DNA of 64,000 nt from assembly GCA_029851415.1 (NCBI GenBank), contig CM056742.1, forward strand, positions 191,003,344-191,067,343, in the 5' to 3' direction. The DNA comes from Eretmocerus hayati. Its lineage: Eukaryota > Arthropoda > Insecta > Hymenoptera > Aphelinidae. Each line of letters opens with the position of its first letter. The first letter of the stretch is position 1. Below the pieces are notes generated by a model. It worked only from the letters and a program-made list of their open reading frames with translations, did not search any database and was not told the DNA's origin. A program made the position numbers and the translations under genes. This document shows positions 1 to 13,071 of the stretch, piece by piece.

Positions 1-3000
1 CTGGAGTCGATTGCTACATGCCCTTCGGAACTAATGTTTTACATGTAATCACTCAGAGTTGCGTCTAATTTTATATTGAAGGCTCTTTTGTTCGCCACAG
101 CTATCGGGAGAAATAGCCGGAGCGAGATCGAGGTGGAGTGCAGTTTGGAAACCGCAAGACCTTTAGCGTTCTCGCATCATCGATCGACGCGCTGATTTCT
201 GTAATCCTGATCATTTGCAGAGAATGAGATTTAAATGTACCTGAATCGAAGGTTGAAAAAATGGGCTAGAATCTGCATCGTACGTGTAACGGGTGTGCGC
301 AAATCGATTCAAAGAATTTGATTTACACGTACGGGTGTAGAGCAAGTGATTGCACCAGCTTGCCTCTAATCGCGGTGCGGTAAACGGAATCACATGACAA
401 TTGTCGCAGAGCAGATGGGAAAATGTCGGCGTGCTGCCCCGATATGCGAATGACCGTAGCTGGACTTTGCGCTTGCTGCGAGACGACACTTGCATTACTT
501 ATGCTCGTACAACTTATTGGCCGCCGCGATTTACACAAGTGCCGAGCGAGCGTCATCGGCAGCTCGCGCGCGCATTTTTCACTCTTAGTACGCGCTGCGC
601 TTACAGATGCTGTGACGATCGCTATTACGGGCACGGAATAGTGCATCGTTGACAGTTTAGTCAATCGAATCGCTGTACTAGAACCTGCTCTTTCTCGCAA
701 TACCCACCGAGCTGGCCTTGTTTAGCGATAGACCGGCCCGCTTGTGCCGCAACTCGTGTCGCTCGCAAATAAGGAAAGACTCGTCCCGACACCGATTTCG
801 CTGCCCCGTCAACACTCTCCGCCACAAAAATGACTCGTCTTTCAACACCCAGCCAACTCGACTCGTACATAGCGATCTCGCAAAATGTTGTGACGCAGAT
901 TCGTAGTTTTCCTCGATCCTGCCCGGTCTACTCGACGGATCTTGTTCCCATCGGCTTGCGCGGTGGTCTCTCAGTCGAGAAACGTTTACGCTCAAAAAGA
1001 GGTTGCCTGAAAATGGTCTAGGACGTTCGTTCCAAACGCGCCATCGTATCAGCTGGACTTGCAATTCCACATGATGCACTGCGAGATAGGAAGATACACG
1101 CCTTGAAACGCTCCGAGTACGGGGTAAATTTTCTCGATCCTTGTCCGGAGTCGAAATTCGGGACCCTTGTCTCGACTCTTCTTGTATGCTGTGACTTGCC
1201 AAAATGCACCAACGATCCCAATACGAGTGCACAGTATGAAGGAAGCTGCCACTTGGGGCAGCATACTCGTACGTTGATCGGAAGGAATTTCCCCTCAGAA
1301 AAGGAAGCCTTGCCAAGACAGAAGGAACGTTTGCCTCGATCTCGACTTGAATAGCAATTGTGAGAAATATTTTCTCGCACCTGTGCGCGTTTGATTGCGT
1401 ACATCGGTGGTGCTGTATTTTAACCGCGCTCTATTATTCCATATCGGCGTGCACTTGCCCGGTTTTTCGAAGCACCCTCACGCGGAGCTTCTCAATTGCT
1501 CGACTCACAAAAACCGCACTCGCGCACAAGGATCTGGAGAATACGCACTGCACCGCGCACTGTGGTGCGCTCTTGATGGCTTTCGACATTTGCCCTATGG
1601 GTTGGGGCAATGTTTGATATAGAGCAAAGGGTATAGACCACAATGCGAGTGTTATTTGTAAAAAATTCGAGCCCAAGTGGGAGACGCTTCGAGGGAGTAA
1701 TGCGACGAGGGGCTAAAGAGGACTCGATGTAAGCATCAACAAGCAGTCGAGCCAACGACAAGGACTTCCTTGGAGTCACTATCGCAATCACAATGGGCTG
1801 CGAGTTGCCTCGCCTCGTTGCGTCCATCCAGAGGGGCTGCTGGACTGGCTCAACTCGAGGTGGCTTTTTTGCATCCGCTTGCGGATCATGGAAATGCCAG
1901 CGTCAATGTGGGCTCCATTACGGCTGCTGCTCCTCGTCAACCGACAACTTTTATTATCATTTTGTACTGCGAGTGTTCCTACAGGGTGCGCAAAAAGTGC
2001 GTCGCGGATCGTTTGGCCGACGCGCATAATGTGGTCGCGCGCGGTGCAAAGTGTCTGCTGATGGGCTATAGCGGCCAACTTGCCTCGAGCGATCCATCAC
2101 GGACGCGAGTGTCACCGTCCCGAGCAGTCCACCTCTCCCTAGGGCAGCGCGTCACCATCAGCCCACGAGGATATATCATGAGTGAATAACCACTTATATC
2201 CTGGATAATAGACGCTCACGTCTCAAATAATGAATTGGCATAGCTCGTTCATGCCAACGACCAACCTTCCGTACAACGGGTCGCGTGTCTCTCGAAAGAG
2301 TTTGCAGAATATTGTAGAAAGCAGGCTTGGGTGCAGATTCAAAACGAGGATTGAATAGATGTTGGCTATACTTGCAATTTATAAGGGGAAACTTTTTGAA
2401 TTGAGATAGACACGTTGTGTTACTGTTGCATCTTGAGTTTGTATGGATCTAAATAGGCGCTAGCTATACCTACACGAGGTGAAAATCTCCCGCCAGTTAG
2501 AATTTTTCTAGGAATGAGTTGATATCCATAAACTGGTTTAAATCCACGCGTCGGGTAGGTCCTTTTCTCATCCCATCTCAGATGTTTCACATTTGGATGA
2601 GACGACAGTCTTCAAAGGGCAATGCTTCTCAAAACTCGCTCCAATTGTTCCGGATAAATAGAAGGCTTGTTCAACTTACAGGACGATTGGAAGAAAGTCG
2701 TGCGTTCAGTTTGCAGACGCCGACGGTTCGCGCAACTTCTCAGGCTACGGCGTTCAAAATCAATTGACTATTCACGCGCCATCGGTGTTGCATTGCACAG
2801 TTAATATTCTCTATGGGTTGAGGGCCAGGACGAGCAAGATTTATGTGCGTGCGCGGCAAGTCCTTGCGACGACGGCTGCTCTCAGTTTCTCATTTGCCTC
2901 GCGCCACCGCTTGCTGGATACATTAAATATATGGGTGCGAGATTGCGCAAGCTATGCAGTACAGCTCAATGCATAGCACATCGCATCGTACCCAGCTGCT

Positions 3001-3540
3001 GTTGCGAATTCGGGCCGGCCCGCGAGCGGCAAAAGTGAGCAAGAGCTGCGCGGTGCAATGTGGAGGGAGCAAATTGAATTGTGCTCCCGACCTTCCTCCT
3101 CAAGCCCGTCACTCTAGCCCCGCGGTGGGCAACAACCGGAGCAAATATACCTGTAGCTACACGGCTCATCCCCCAGCCCAATGCACGCATCTGCACAGAC
3201 GCGCATAATGCATGGCCCCAAAACGGCTCGCCACCGACCCTCGAGCGATCTCAAGCCGGGCGCTTGCTTCGCCTCGCAGTAGTAACAGACGAGTTGGTCG
3301 GACAATCCCACCACAACGGTGCCGCCAGATTCGACTCCTCGGCGTTCTCCTGCGAGTATTCCCGAAGGAACTTGTCGCAAATATTCTCGGAACCATATTT
3401 CGCTTACACAGGCGATGAAGTATCGCAGAAAAGATGATTTTTCCTGCCCTCGTAGATCTTATACCGAGTTCTGACAAGTGAGTGACGAGTTGTGAGTGGC
3501 CTCGCATGAGAAGAAGCTACTCGACTTGCATTGAGGAGCA
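1..3540. other. GC-rich region without a recognisable gene
   Basis: The stretch is rich in CG dinucleotides and carries many overlapping open frames on both strands, as GC-rich DNA does by chance. None of the translations resembles a family I know, and I found no chain of frames joined by phase-compatible splice sites. It could be promoter or first-intron DNA of a gene lying outside the window. Confidence 0.4.
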
Positions 3541-4238
3541 AACATGTCTTCATTTTACCCGCCATTCTCAGAGTTTCAATACCTCATGAGTAAAATAATC
3601 GAGTTGACTCGAACTACAGAGCATTCTCGCGAGGTTTCTCGAGTGATTGTCAGCACATTTTTTCATTGTTTAGACAACTTTCATCACAGAATAAAAATCT
3701 TTTCCATCCACAATACTCTTGCGAAACCACGGCGAAACTACTCAACGTAACTGTACCCAACTTGCTCGGATATGCCAATCTTAAGAATGGGCACTCGTTG
3801 ACCGCCCCGCAATTTTTTTCTTTCATTTATTAGGTTAATATGGGAATCCAAGTTGTTATATCTCAGGAAATATAAGTGAGATTTGTATTTTTCGCTTTTC
3901 CGCAGCCAAGGAATCCTCAAAGAAATCGCGTTTAGTAAAATCGATGCCAACAATTTCCAATTCAGCCAGTTTCAACGTAAATGAACGCATTCGAATTCCA
4001 TTCCTTATATTAGTAAGACCTTTAAAATCCCATTTTGAGAACTGCAAAACTCGAATGTGGAGCTATTTTATGAGCAGATGTAAAACATATCTGAAGGCCA
4101 ACATCAGAGTGTACCCAAGATGCTCACATATGATTATCTCGAAAGAGTATGCAAAAAATTTGTTCATCACGTCAAAGTTAAGCCGGGGATAGTCATTTAG
4201 ATCGATGAAAAAGCTTTCTATGTACTTGCACGCAGATG

Positions 4239-4405
4239 ATAACGATTTTATGCAATTTTCCGATGTCTGGGTATTTACAAAATTTCATCAAATAGTATTC
4301 GGGCCTCGTTCACGAGGTTCCTCGCTTCCTAGCGACTCGGCTCGCGACGAAAACCAATAACTCAGAAGCGAGCTACAATGTCATGAACTCGGTGCTAAAT
4401 TGACT
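4239..4405. repeat. Hairpin-forming repeat, copy 1
   Basis: Shares ordered blocks with 12763-12945: a 'tatgcaatttTCCGATGT' start, then 'CTCGTTC..GAGGTTCC', 'CGCTTCC.AGCGA', 'AAAACCAAT' and 'AAGCGAGCTACAA'. The outer parts pair with each other (cctcgttcacgagg, and cgcttcctagcga against agaagcgagc), so a single strand can fold. Size and structure suit a small MITE-like element. No target-site duplication was identified. Confidence 0.55.
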
Positions 4406-5040
4406 ACTTTTCCCCGTATCGCTGATTTACATTTGTTTGGATGGGTGGAGAAGAGCTAAGTATGTATACCTTCTTGCAAATTAGCGAAAAATTACTTTTT
4501 AGGAAAATTGTGATAGGTTGACTGTGGTTGATCATAATTGAACTTACTCTAGTTTATTTTGGAAGTCTCAAAACAAGCTTCAAAATGATTTCAAGTATGT
4601 TGAGAAATTTTGAAAGTCGGACGAAGCTATCAGCAAAATGGCTTGAAGAGGGGCATGTTGGGTTGGGTGTAACTTTGGAACATCCCATAAAAGAGTGGTT
4701 ATCACACATATTTGGCTAGGCAGATGATCCTGAGCCTTTATTATCGGTGCCCTCCACTTGGGACACGCATGAACAATATTTTGCTTCATCGCGAGGGCCT
4801 CCATCAACTGTGAGTTTTTTTTAAAGAGACTTCCTCAAGGGTATGATATCAATCCAACAGCAAATCTCTCGGGAAAAGTAGTGTGGTTCCGACTTTTGCA
4901 GGTCGAACCCAAGGTATCTGAGCTAGATTTCACTTGTCTGTACACATATCTGGACGAATCCATTGTTACATTGGAGTATTTGCACGAAGTTTCAATTTTG
5001 TAGAGTGAAAACTGCCAAGTACGTATTTTTTTCAAAAACT

Positions 5041-5456
5041 AGGGTAACTTTGGAACACTTCCCCATGCACTCTCTATTATCTCCCAATTTCTATCCACCT
5101 ACTTGAGTAGTCGTCGATAAGAGCTTAAAAACGAGCCAAAGAACATCTCTTTCGACCCACGGAAGCCGAGTTATGGCAGTTTTTGTTAGAAATCGACTGT
5201 GAAGGTATTTTCCTGTTCGAGAGTTAGCCGTGGTGCAGACAGAGAGGTATGCTGAAGGTGTCTATGCTCGATTGTAGGAGTTAAATTCAACCAAATGGAC
5301 TGTTACTATGGGTCAATGAAAAGCTAAGACACTCAGCTTTCGATTACTGGCGGTTAAATTAGATTGCGTGATCTAGTGTACGAATTAATTGACAAATGAA
5401 CAATGATAATAATTTCTGTTCCAAAGTTACCCCAGTCCGTGTCTAACTTTGGAACA
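5041..5456. repeat. Inverted 'gggtaactttggaaca' repeats
   Basis: 'gggtaactttggaacac' at about 5042 returns inverted near 5420 (gttccaaagttacccc) and again directly near 5444. A related copy lies at about 4669. Between and beyond them the phrase 'aatg.aaagct..gacac..agctttcgatt' occurs twice (about 5316 and 5552). This looks like decayed repetitive DNA. I cannot assign a family. Confidence 0.35.
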
Positions 5457-7399
5457 CGACTTTCAGCGCTCGTAGCTTCAACCATCAGAGATGTCGAAAT
5501 GGACTTCTCTGTTCATTACACTTCTCTGTCCGGACCTTATAGGCACCGCAATGGAAAGCTGAAACTGTGAGCTTTCGATTGACCATAGATACGATGCTTT
5601 CCTGATGTGAGACGTACAAGTTTCGCGAGGTTTAAGGGAAAAAATGCAATTTTTGTTCCACGGAAAGGGAAATCTGAGAGGGGGGGGGGTCTGGATGTCC
5701 GCTGAATCGTACTGACCGTGAGTTTATCGGAGACAGAAATTTTTCAACTAGAACTGGGAAACGATGTCCAAAGCAGACTTTCATCGCAACTCCTCGAACT
5801 GCAGCAATGTATTTTCGTGGTCACTGGATAAAAGGCTATTGAGAATGCTTCCACCGGCATTGGGTCATTCCTACTATACTCGCACATCTCGCGCGCAGAT
5901 CGAGTGACAGCTCGGATTGGCATCGCGGCCCCGATCGGGGAGACTATTGTGCCATCAGCGCGATAAGATAATGCGTCTCCTCGAAGCGAGCGGGTACCGT
6001 CGAGTGGAAGTTGCGCTGTGGCCTCTCTAGTTCTCGATAATCGAGCTGATTGTCAAGAGCAAACGATTCATTTTGAGCGCAGAGCAGTGCACTCGATGCA
6101 CACCGAGCGACGCTGCAGCTGAAAAGCAAGCGAGTGGCTGGACCATGCGACGGACGCAGTCTCTAACGAGTGGGGCAAAGCGAGCCAGCCATTGTAACGT
6201 ACAGTAACGTATAGCGTCCAGCGCAACGATTGATGAGCCTGGTGTCTTTGCCTAACGATGCGCACCAGGATGAGCGAAAGAAGAAGGAAAATATGAGATA
6301 GTGTTAAAGCCTTCCTCGGGGACAATTGGTGCGGGTGTGGGGATTACTAGTAGTAGTGGTCAGTATTGGTGCAGCCGTGGTTGCAGATTGCAGAAAGGAC
6401 CCCATGCTGCTCTACTCTTTCAGTGGCTAAGGTATCGTACGGAGAATATCGCAAGAGTGGACCTACTCAGTATCCCAAACTCCGAGTCACTCTCCACTTC
6501 AGTTAATTTGAGCTACTGCTCCAAGATGGTGGTTCAAAGAACCCGGGCCCACCGTGCCATTGACAGCAGATTCAAATTTCCACGCAAGGCAGAGTCGAGT
6601 CCATGCAAATAGCGCTGGTATTGTGTATTACTTCACCCTTGCCGCAAACGCCAACACACAAATTCGCTTCATTCGCTCAAAGACCTGTGCAATGTTCTGA
6701 ACGAATTCGAGTCGAAGAGTCAGAGGTAACTCGCCAGGACAATCACTCGACTCCGTTCCAGAAGAATGCAACTCTTCCCGTTGGACGATGTTGTTCCACG
6801 TCAAAGTATTCCGTAATAAACCGGTGAAAATTTTGGGAGCAGTTACAAGGTCAAAATATCGTATCAATCAAAAAAGCCCAAATCCAAAAAATTGGCTCGG
6901 CAAAATTTTCGAGATACTAATGAGAACCCAGATACTCGGATCAGGTGCTCTGGAACAACTTCGTTCTGACGAGTTTTGAAGGAAAAGTATACGAATCATC
7001 GTAATATTCATCTGAAACGAGGAGCTCTGAGACAAATTAATCACGAGTGACCGTAAATTTAGAAGTGAAAATCGATGAAAATGTGGAGAGACGGTAGTTG
7101 TACTCGGAGATGGTTGGCAGCGCTCAGTTTAGAGATACGATTCCTCAAATTGCCTTCAGAGTTGACGGATTTACCTTATTAATGGTAAGTAGTTTTGAGT
7201 CGAATCCTGTGAGAGCCCGGATCATCGGGAGGAGCTTTATCGCTGTTCAATATTCAATGACTTTGAGGCGCCCGCAAGTCTACTTCTCGCGTTCTAATCA
7301 TTCAGCTTGTATGAGCGGCTGGCTCTATGAAAGAATAGAAAAATCGAGCTCGTGGTTTGGGCAAGGGTTGCTCGAGGAACAGCGGGCACTGGAACTCAC

Positions 7400-7431
7400 C
7401 CCGTGTACGGCGTCTCCGAGAACTTGGTCAT
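7400..7431 (-). CDS. Candidate first coding exon (MTKFSETPYTG...), unassigned
   Basis: On the minus strand an ATG at 7431 opens ten codons (MTKFSETPYT) ending in GG followed by a strong donor, gtgagt, at 7399. The DNA just upstream on that strand is GC- and CpG-rich, as expected for a promoter or 5' leader. I could not find the next exon, which would lie below 7400, and I do not recognise the protein. A long overlapping open frame (to 7878) runs in the same phase and may be chance in GC-rich DNA. Confidence 0.2.
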
Positions 7432-9085
7432 CGTCGACCCGATCCGCTGCAAGTTGCTGATCCAGATGCGAGTAGACGCAGGAGCCAGTTCAAAATCCAT
7501 GCACTCGTAGCAAAACAGCGTGAGCGAGTAAAACGCGGAGTAGTGCGTGGGCCGCCGCGCGCCGAGCGCGACTGAAGCCGCAACGCGGATAGAGACGATT
7601 CGCAACTTGCCCGCGAGCACCGTCCCCACCGCCTCCCCCGCCGCGCCACGGCCGAACGCACTCGCTGCATAGGGCGGCGCAGCCCAACAAACCAAAACGT
7701 GATCCATTGCAGCCCCCAAACTGACCACGTGTCCCTTGGTTCTGGGCCCATGCAGCGACAAAGTATACAGTCCGAGTGTAACAGTCGTGCTGTTCAAGGA
7801 GACCGAAGCCGGCCACCTCCGAGAGTGATCAAAATTCGAAATTGTGGGCGATCGGCAGGATGATCGAGCAAAGTACATCAGCCCAACGAAGAACGAAAGG
7901 CCTCTTTCTGCGAACTTGACGCGAATGCCTCAATGCATGCACGCATCAGTGAGCTGCGGACACTACCACATCGACCGACGGCCACGCCGCAAGTAGATCA
8001 GTTCCGAGTTTGGCCAGACGCGAGCCTCCTCGACGCAGCCGTGCATTACTCGGACATCGAGCGGTCAGCCCACTGCTCTTTAGTCTTGCTTGGCATATTC
8101 GTTTGCTGCGGGGCCCCAATGATTCTGGGGTTGTACTTCGACGTATATCACACCTCAAGTGATCCACAACAAAGGAAACCAAAACCGAGACCTCACAAGA
8201 ATTTTTGCGCATGGGATCACTTTCAGTTCACTTCTTTCTGTAGTGTGTAAAGATTATTAGGGAACTTCGTGCGACCGCTGAGTAATGAAAATTTCGAAAA
8301 GTTCGAGGGTCTAAAAGCTAAACCATAAAAGGATCGTGCAATTTTCAAGTCTTTTTTGACGAGCAAGTCACAGTGCAGAAAAATTCTCGTCACTTTGTCA
8401 GAAAAGTGACCCGACGCGCAACAATTTTCAAACACTCCAACCCCGCGGACTACTTCACTAAATGCACTAGAACCGGACTCCACTGTTTTCTACTCGTTTT
8501 GAGTGTTTTTTATTCTCTAACTCTCGCGCTAACTCATAGGTGATCTGCTATGAAATATGGAGCAAACCCGGACCGAGTAAAACGCCGGTCAGTTTCACTC
8601 AAAATCATCAAAAGAGACTACACCGCATCGATCATGCTCACCTTATACCTCACTGAGGTAACCTCAGAAATGCAGCAAAATACCTTTGTACGGATCAATT
8701 ATGTATATACTTCCATGAAATTTTCAAGTTCGACGAGTATACCAGTTTTGACCGTTGGATCATCTTTCCAAATTTCATCACAGAATTATGTAACTTTTAC
8801 TTTACCTGAGAAATGCTCGATCCCAAAACTTGAGTACTCCGGCTCATTTCCTTGGAAATTCAGAAGTCTCCTTCTCATTCTCCTGAGAATCTATTCTAAT
8901 ATATATCAACAGGCAGGCGGTATTTCTATTAAAGCTGCCACAAGTTGACTATGAAAGAAAATTTTAATGCAGCTCAATGATCAGTCACAACTAGGTTTTA
9001 AATTCGAAACGTGGCAACATATACTGTGAGCTACCTATGCGTCTAAAGCTTAAGCTAAAGAGCGCAAATCGTTAGGAATGGTTTC

Positions 9086-10056
9086 AACTACAATTGAGGG
9101 GGTGAGTGGAAAAAGGGCGTAACCGCCATTATGCCCTTTTCCGGACATCGCTTCTTTTGAGTCCCTATGCCAAGGTCCACCACCCCCCGAAATCCGTTTT
9201 CCGTAAGACCCTAAAAACCATCTGGCACATAAAAGGGCGTAACCGCCATTACGCCCTCTCATCTGCACGATTAAAGGGCGTAAGTGCGATGATAAAATGT
9301 TGAAAGACCGTAACTGCTATGATAAGATGTTAAAAAGGCGTAACTGCTGTGTTAACAGTTCGAAATCAGGGCTTAACTCTTTGCTCAGCCCAACGGAATT
9401 TGGAAAAAGGGCTTAGGTACCTGACTGAAAAGATTTAAAAGGGCGTAATTACTCTGTAACAGGGACTAAGTAAGGGCGGATCTGGAAAAAGGGCCTAATT
9501 ACCGAGAAAAAATTTTATAAAAATTCCCCAGATCCTGGAAACGCTTTTCCACTCAATAAAACGGTAAAAACACGTTGTTTTACCTTCAAATTGAGTGTCT
9601 TTATCCTTCCGTAGTGAAAAAAATTTCTCGTCATTTTCACACGACTGATGGAAGCTTTTCGTGTCCATAGAACCGTGGAGCATGAATCAAACCACCCCCT
9701 AGCAATCAGATATCTTTCAAAACATGCCCAGAAACACTCTCAAAAAATTTGGAGACGATTGGACTCGATCGCGAGATTTAATTCCACTTTTTATGAGGAA
9801 GAAAGGCCGAAATTTGACCCTGTATTCGGGAAAAGGGCGCAATTGCATTTTTTGAAATTGTTGAAAAGAGCTCAAAATCAAACTTCATCCTCCGGCTCGG
9901 GTTGGGCTATTTCGAGAATGTTATTTTCTTTGAAATAAGTCAGGTCAACTCGTCCAATTATGTTTGTAGTGGTTTTTATTAAGTTTTTATTGATTTTCTC
10001 AAAATGACCGTTTTGCAATTACGCCTTTTTTTCACCCACCGCCTCAATTGCGTTTA
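9086..10056. mobile_element. Non-autonomous inverted-repeat element with 'aaagggcgtaa' subrepeats
   Basis: The ends are imperfect inverted repeats: 'caattgagggggtgagtgg' followed by 'aaaaagggcgtaa' at 9091, and the reverse complement of the same layout at 10014-10050 (acgcctttttttcaccca, then ccgcctcaattg). Between about 9110 and 9500 the motif 'aaagggcgtaa' or a close variant occurs about ten times, first in small palindromes (for example 9113-9140 and 9233-9260) and then as a degenerating direct array. Another copy lies near 9831. No open frame resembles a transposase, so this would be a MITE-like or satellite-bearing element mobilised in trans. Confidence 0.6.
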
Positions 10057-12762
10057 AGGATTGCCGTCATAGTGTGCCCAGGCACTTGATGCGAGATTTT
10101 GAGCCAACGGTAGTGTCTGATGAAACTATCGTGTAGCCGCGATCAACCTGTGTCTTTCATTTGCGATTGTCTCATTGATAGTCGAAGCATCCTCTTAGAC
10201 TAGCGTAAATCTACATCGATTAATTGCCGTTCACTGGAACCTTGCAGTCTAGTCAAAAACAGGGCTTCCTCGCGATCCAAGACTCGAGAAAACACTTGCT
10301 ACTCGAGATTCTGGTCGAGATCGATACGAGACGAGATCAGATATCCTGAATTCGAGCAAGACGGAATGAAGGGTTGTGAGACGACAGAGAATCTCGTCAT
10401 CTCGTGAGCTCTCCTCATTCGCTTTTCTTCAAAAGTATTTTTTGGCGAGTTTGAGTTCTTCCCTCAAAACTTATTCATGGCCCATGGAATCAAATCCTTC
10501 GAGAGGCTTCCATTTCTCACTGAAATAAGTTGATTCCCAAAGTTTTGTCAAGGTCTATGTTCCACTGGGATGGACCTATCCTCGTCAAAGAAATTTAAAG
10601 AAAATAAGTACCACGAATCAGAATATCGAGCGTTGCACTTGGTTTTTCTCTATCGTGGAAAGACGCGATCAAAACGGATTCTACAGCGCCACAATACCAC
10701 GAGAGAACGCACAAGGTTGTCAAATATTGAGCTGTTCTGGCCCCTATTCGTATCTCTAGTACATTTTCTGCTAGGGCACGCTTGCCACCTCGAATGTCTG
10801 AAAGAAATGCCAGAAAATTCTAATATGAACGACACTATTCTTCAACACGTTCGATGCGGAGGCGATTTTTCGTAATCTCACTCCGGCCATGAACTGGACT
10901 TCCGTATTCTGGCAAAAATTTCTGTATGGGAACAAACTGTCTTGGCTCATTATTCATGCGCCAGGCAAAGTGTATCACCTCGAAAGATTCTTATTGGGGA
11001 TATTTTTCAAATTATTACAGGATAGTGGAGATTGAAGAATCCGCCGCAGCGAGCTTATTAAATACTTTGGAAGGGCTCCAGCAGAGTTGCGATGAATTCA
11101 GAAGGGACTCTTCTAGAGTTTTTTGGGCTCTTTAATATACACCGCCGTAGCATTTTTTCAATCCCACATGGATTCTTTTTCGAACCCCTTCCAGCCCCGG
11201 AATCATTCCTTGAAAATTTCCTCAGGTCTTTTTTGAGATTTCGCAGTTATATTTTCCGAGCTTTAATCTGCTCCGTGTATTGAGACATTCGGAGTAGTAT
11301 TTTGAGCGCTCTGTGTATTTAATCGACGTACGTCAACCTGGCCCGCGACCAAAATGTGACAATTGTTTTTGGTAGGACTCTAACTGTTCTAATTGTATAG
11401 AAAATTTCAGAATTTGCCTATTTTGCTTTTTCGAGAAAATCGACTTTTGAGTCGTCAAAATATGCCCGTCTTCCAGAGGCCACAACTCTTCGAATATTGA
11501 GCCTAGATTAACGTATCTGGGCTCAAATCGAAGCTCTGAATTTGCCAAAATTGTTTTCGGCGTCAAACAAACCACACAATGAGCGAAAGAGATAAATTAC
11601 ATGGTCAAAGGTTTTCGCGTGTACTGGGTATCTATATATACAGCAAGACGGCGCACGGAGGGGGCAACTGATCTCGAGCAGACAACACGGCTTTTAAAAT
11701 AAATTTTTTTTTTTTGTTAGATAAAAAAAATTTATTTTTATTAAATTTTATAAAATAAATATTTAGATAAATTAATCTTAATAATATCAAAAAATAAAAA
11801 TATAAAATAAATCTTTTGCGTTGAGACCCTATACCTGGAGGGTCTCTACTTTTGCGGACCGGGATCGCCTGGATCGACGTTTGACGGGATAACTTGGGGA
11901 ATATCTGCATTGAAACCTTCTACGAGGCCAGCAGAGCAGATTTAATCACTTGCAGACTTAAAGCGGGTGCTAGAAACCTATGCATGCATCGAGATTATCG
12001 CGAGACTTGTCAGCGTCATTTGGTCGTCAAATTTGAAATCATATAACGCCAACCAGCTCAAGACAATAATTTTTCTCGGGTTTTGGTGGAAGAATTCAAC
12101 TAAGGGAAGTAGGTAGGTGTTGTATCACTTTTAACGTAGTCTGCGAGTACTATACCGTGTTCCCCTATCGTAAGACTTGCCCCAAAAGTTAAGGGCTCGA
12201 TCAGCGAAAATGCAACCTGAAATTTGGACCTAACATATGTAATCTCGAGTTACAAGCTAACGATTCAAATGTCTTAAGCAATAATTCTGCGTCTTTCTAC
12301 CACCCCATCCAGGACCATATGCATATGGCTCATCCTTCTCAAAATCGTTTTTCCTTAATTTTAAATAAAACTGCTTATTTTCACGATCCAAAGCGCATAT
12401 AAGACTGGTCTTAGCATAAGGGAACAACGGTGTTATCCTCGATACTATCGTTTCAAAGGATTCTCTTATAGTCGTTCTGTTGTCGTTTACACGTAGTTCT
12501 ATTATAGGGGTTTAGTTGGGAGCGGACATTCAGTTACCCTTTTTAAACCCCATATATTGGGACTCTATAGGTGATCAAAACCGAGCCTACGCGGAATTTT
12601 TCAGGAGCCCAATTAGAACTGTATCGTTTTCTGGGCAGTGATGTGTCGGTTCTTTTTCTTTGAGTTGGAGCTCTAAATGAAAATTTTGCCTCGAATTCAA
12701 CTCTATCGATCAACAAATACCTTATGAATCTGTAACCATTATACATTCAAATCTATGTTAAA
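10057..12762. other. Intergenic region, no gene seen
   Basis: No reading frame here resembles a known family and none is joined by convincing splice sites. The one compositional feature is the almost pure A+T block at 11697-11818, listed separately. Confidence 0.45.
11697..11818. other. Abrupt AT-only block, possible mitochondrial insert (numt)
   Basis: About 120 bases are nearly all A and T, with sharp edges to normal-composition DNA; the downstream edge is a small hairpin (gagaccct...agggtctc). Read on the minus strand, the texture resembles insect mitochondrial 16S or AT-rich protein-coding DNA, but I cannot align it. It could equally be a low-complexity expansion. Confidence 0.25.
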
Positions 12763-12945
12763 AGCTTTTATGCAATTCTCCGATGTTTTGGATGCCCGTA
12801 AAACTGCATAAGTATTTGCACCTCGTTCTTGAGGTTCCCCGCTTCCGAGCGATTATTTCGACCCTCGCCTGCGGGTCGGGCCGAAAACCAATCGCTCACA
12901 AGCGAGCTACAACCTCATGTTCTTGGTGCAAAACATACCATTACC
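12763..12945. repeat. Hairpin-forming repeat, copy 2
   Basis: Second copy of the element at 4239-4405, with the same ordered blocks and better preserved pairing. 'tttgcacctcgttcttgaggt' near 12818 pairs with 'acctcatgttcttggtgcaa' near 12912, and 'cgcttccgagcga' pairs with 'tcgctcacaagcg'. The centre carries an extra GC-rich hairpin (cgaccctcgcctgcgggtcg). Confidence 0.6.
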
Positions 12946-12995
12946 GTTTATTGGAATAAACTAATAGTAGATTTCGATACAAGGGTGGAAAAACT

Positions 12996-13071
12996 TTTTT
13001 TCGCGTCCGTGTGATGGGTTTCGGCCTGAGCCGTAGGCGAAAGGTCGGAATCAACACGAGGATGCGAAAAA
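12996..13071. repeat. 76-bp imperfect hairpin
   Basis: 'tttttcgcgtccgtgtgat' pairs with 'atcaacacgaggatgcgaaaaa' around a GC-rich core in which 'tttcggcc' faces 'ggcgaaa'. It follows directly after the repeat at 12763-12945 and may be a separate small element or part of a larger composite. Confidence 0.5.

Larger units (their letters stand above)
3541..9085. other. Intergenic region with scattered repeats, no confident gene
   Basis: Mostly non-coding to the eye. It holds a hairpin repeat near 4.24-4.41 kb, a short motif around 'aactttggaacac' recurring in both orientations between 4.67 and 5.46 kb, a G10 run at 5680-5689, and a GC-rich patch at 7.4-7.9 kb with one candidate first exon (listed separately). 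A frame at 7098-7187 (+) ends in a good donor (gtaagt) but matches no family I know. Confidence 0.4.
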
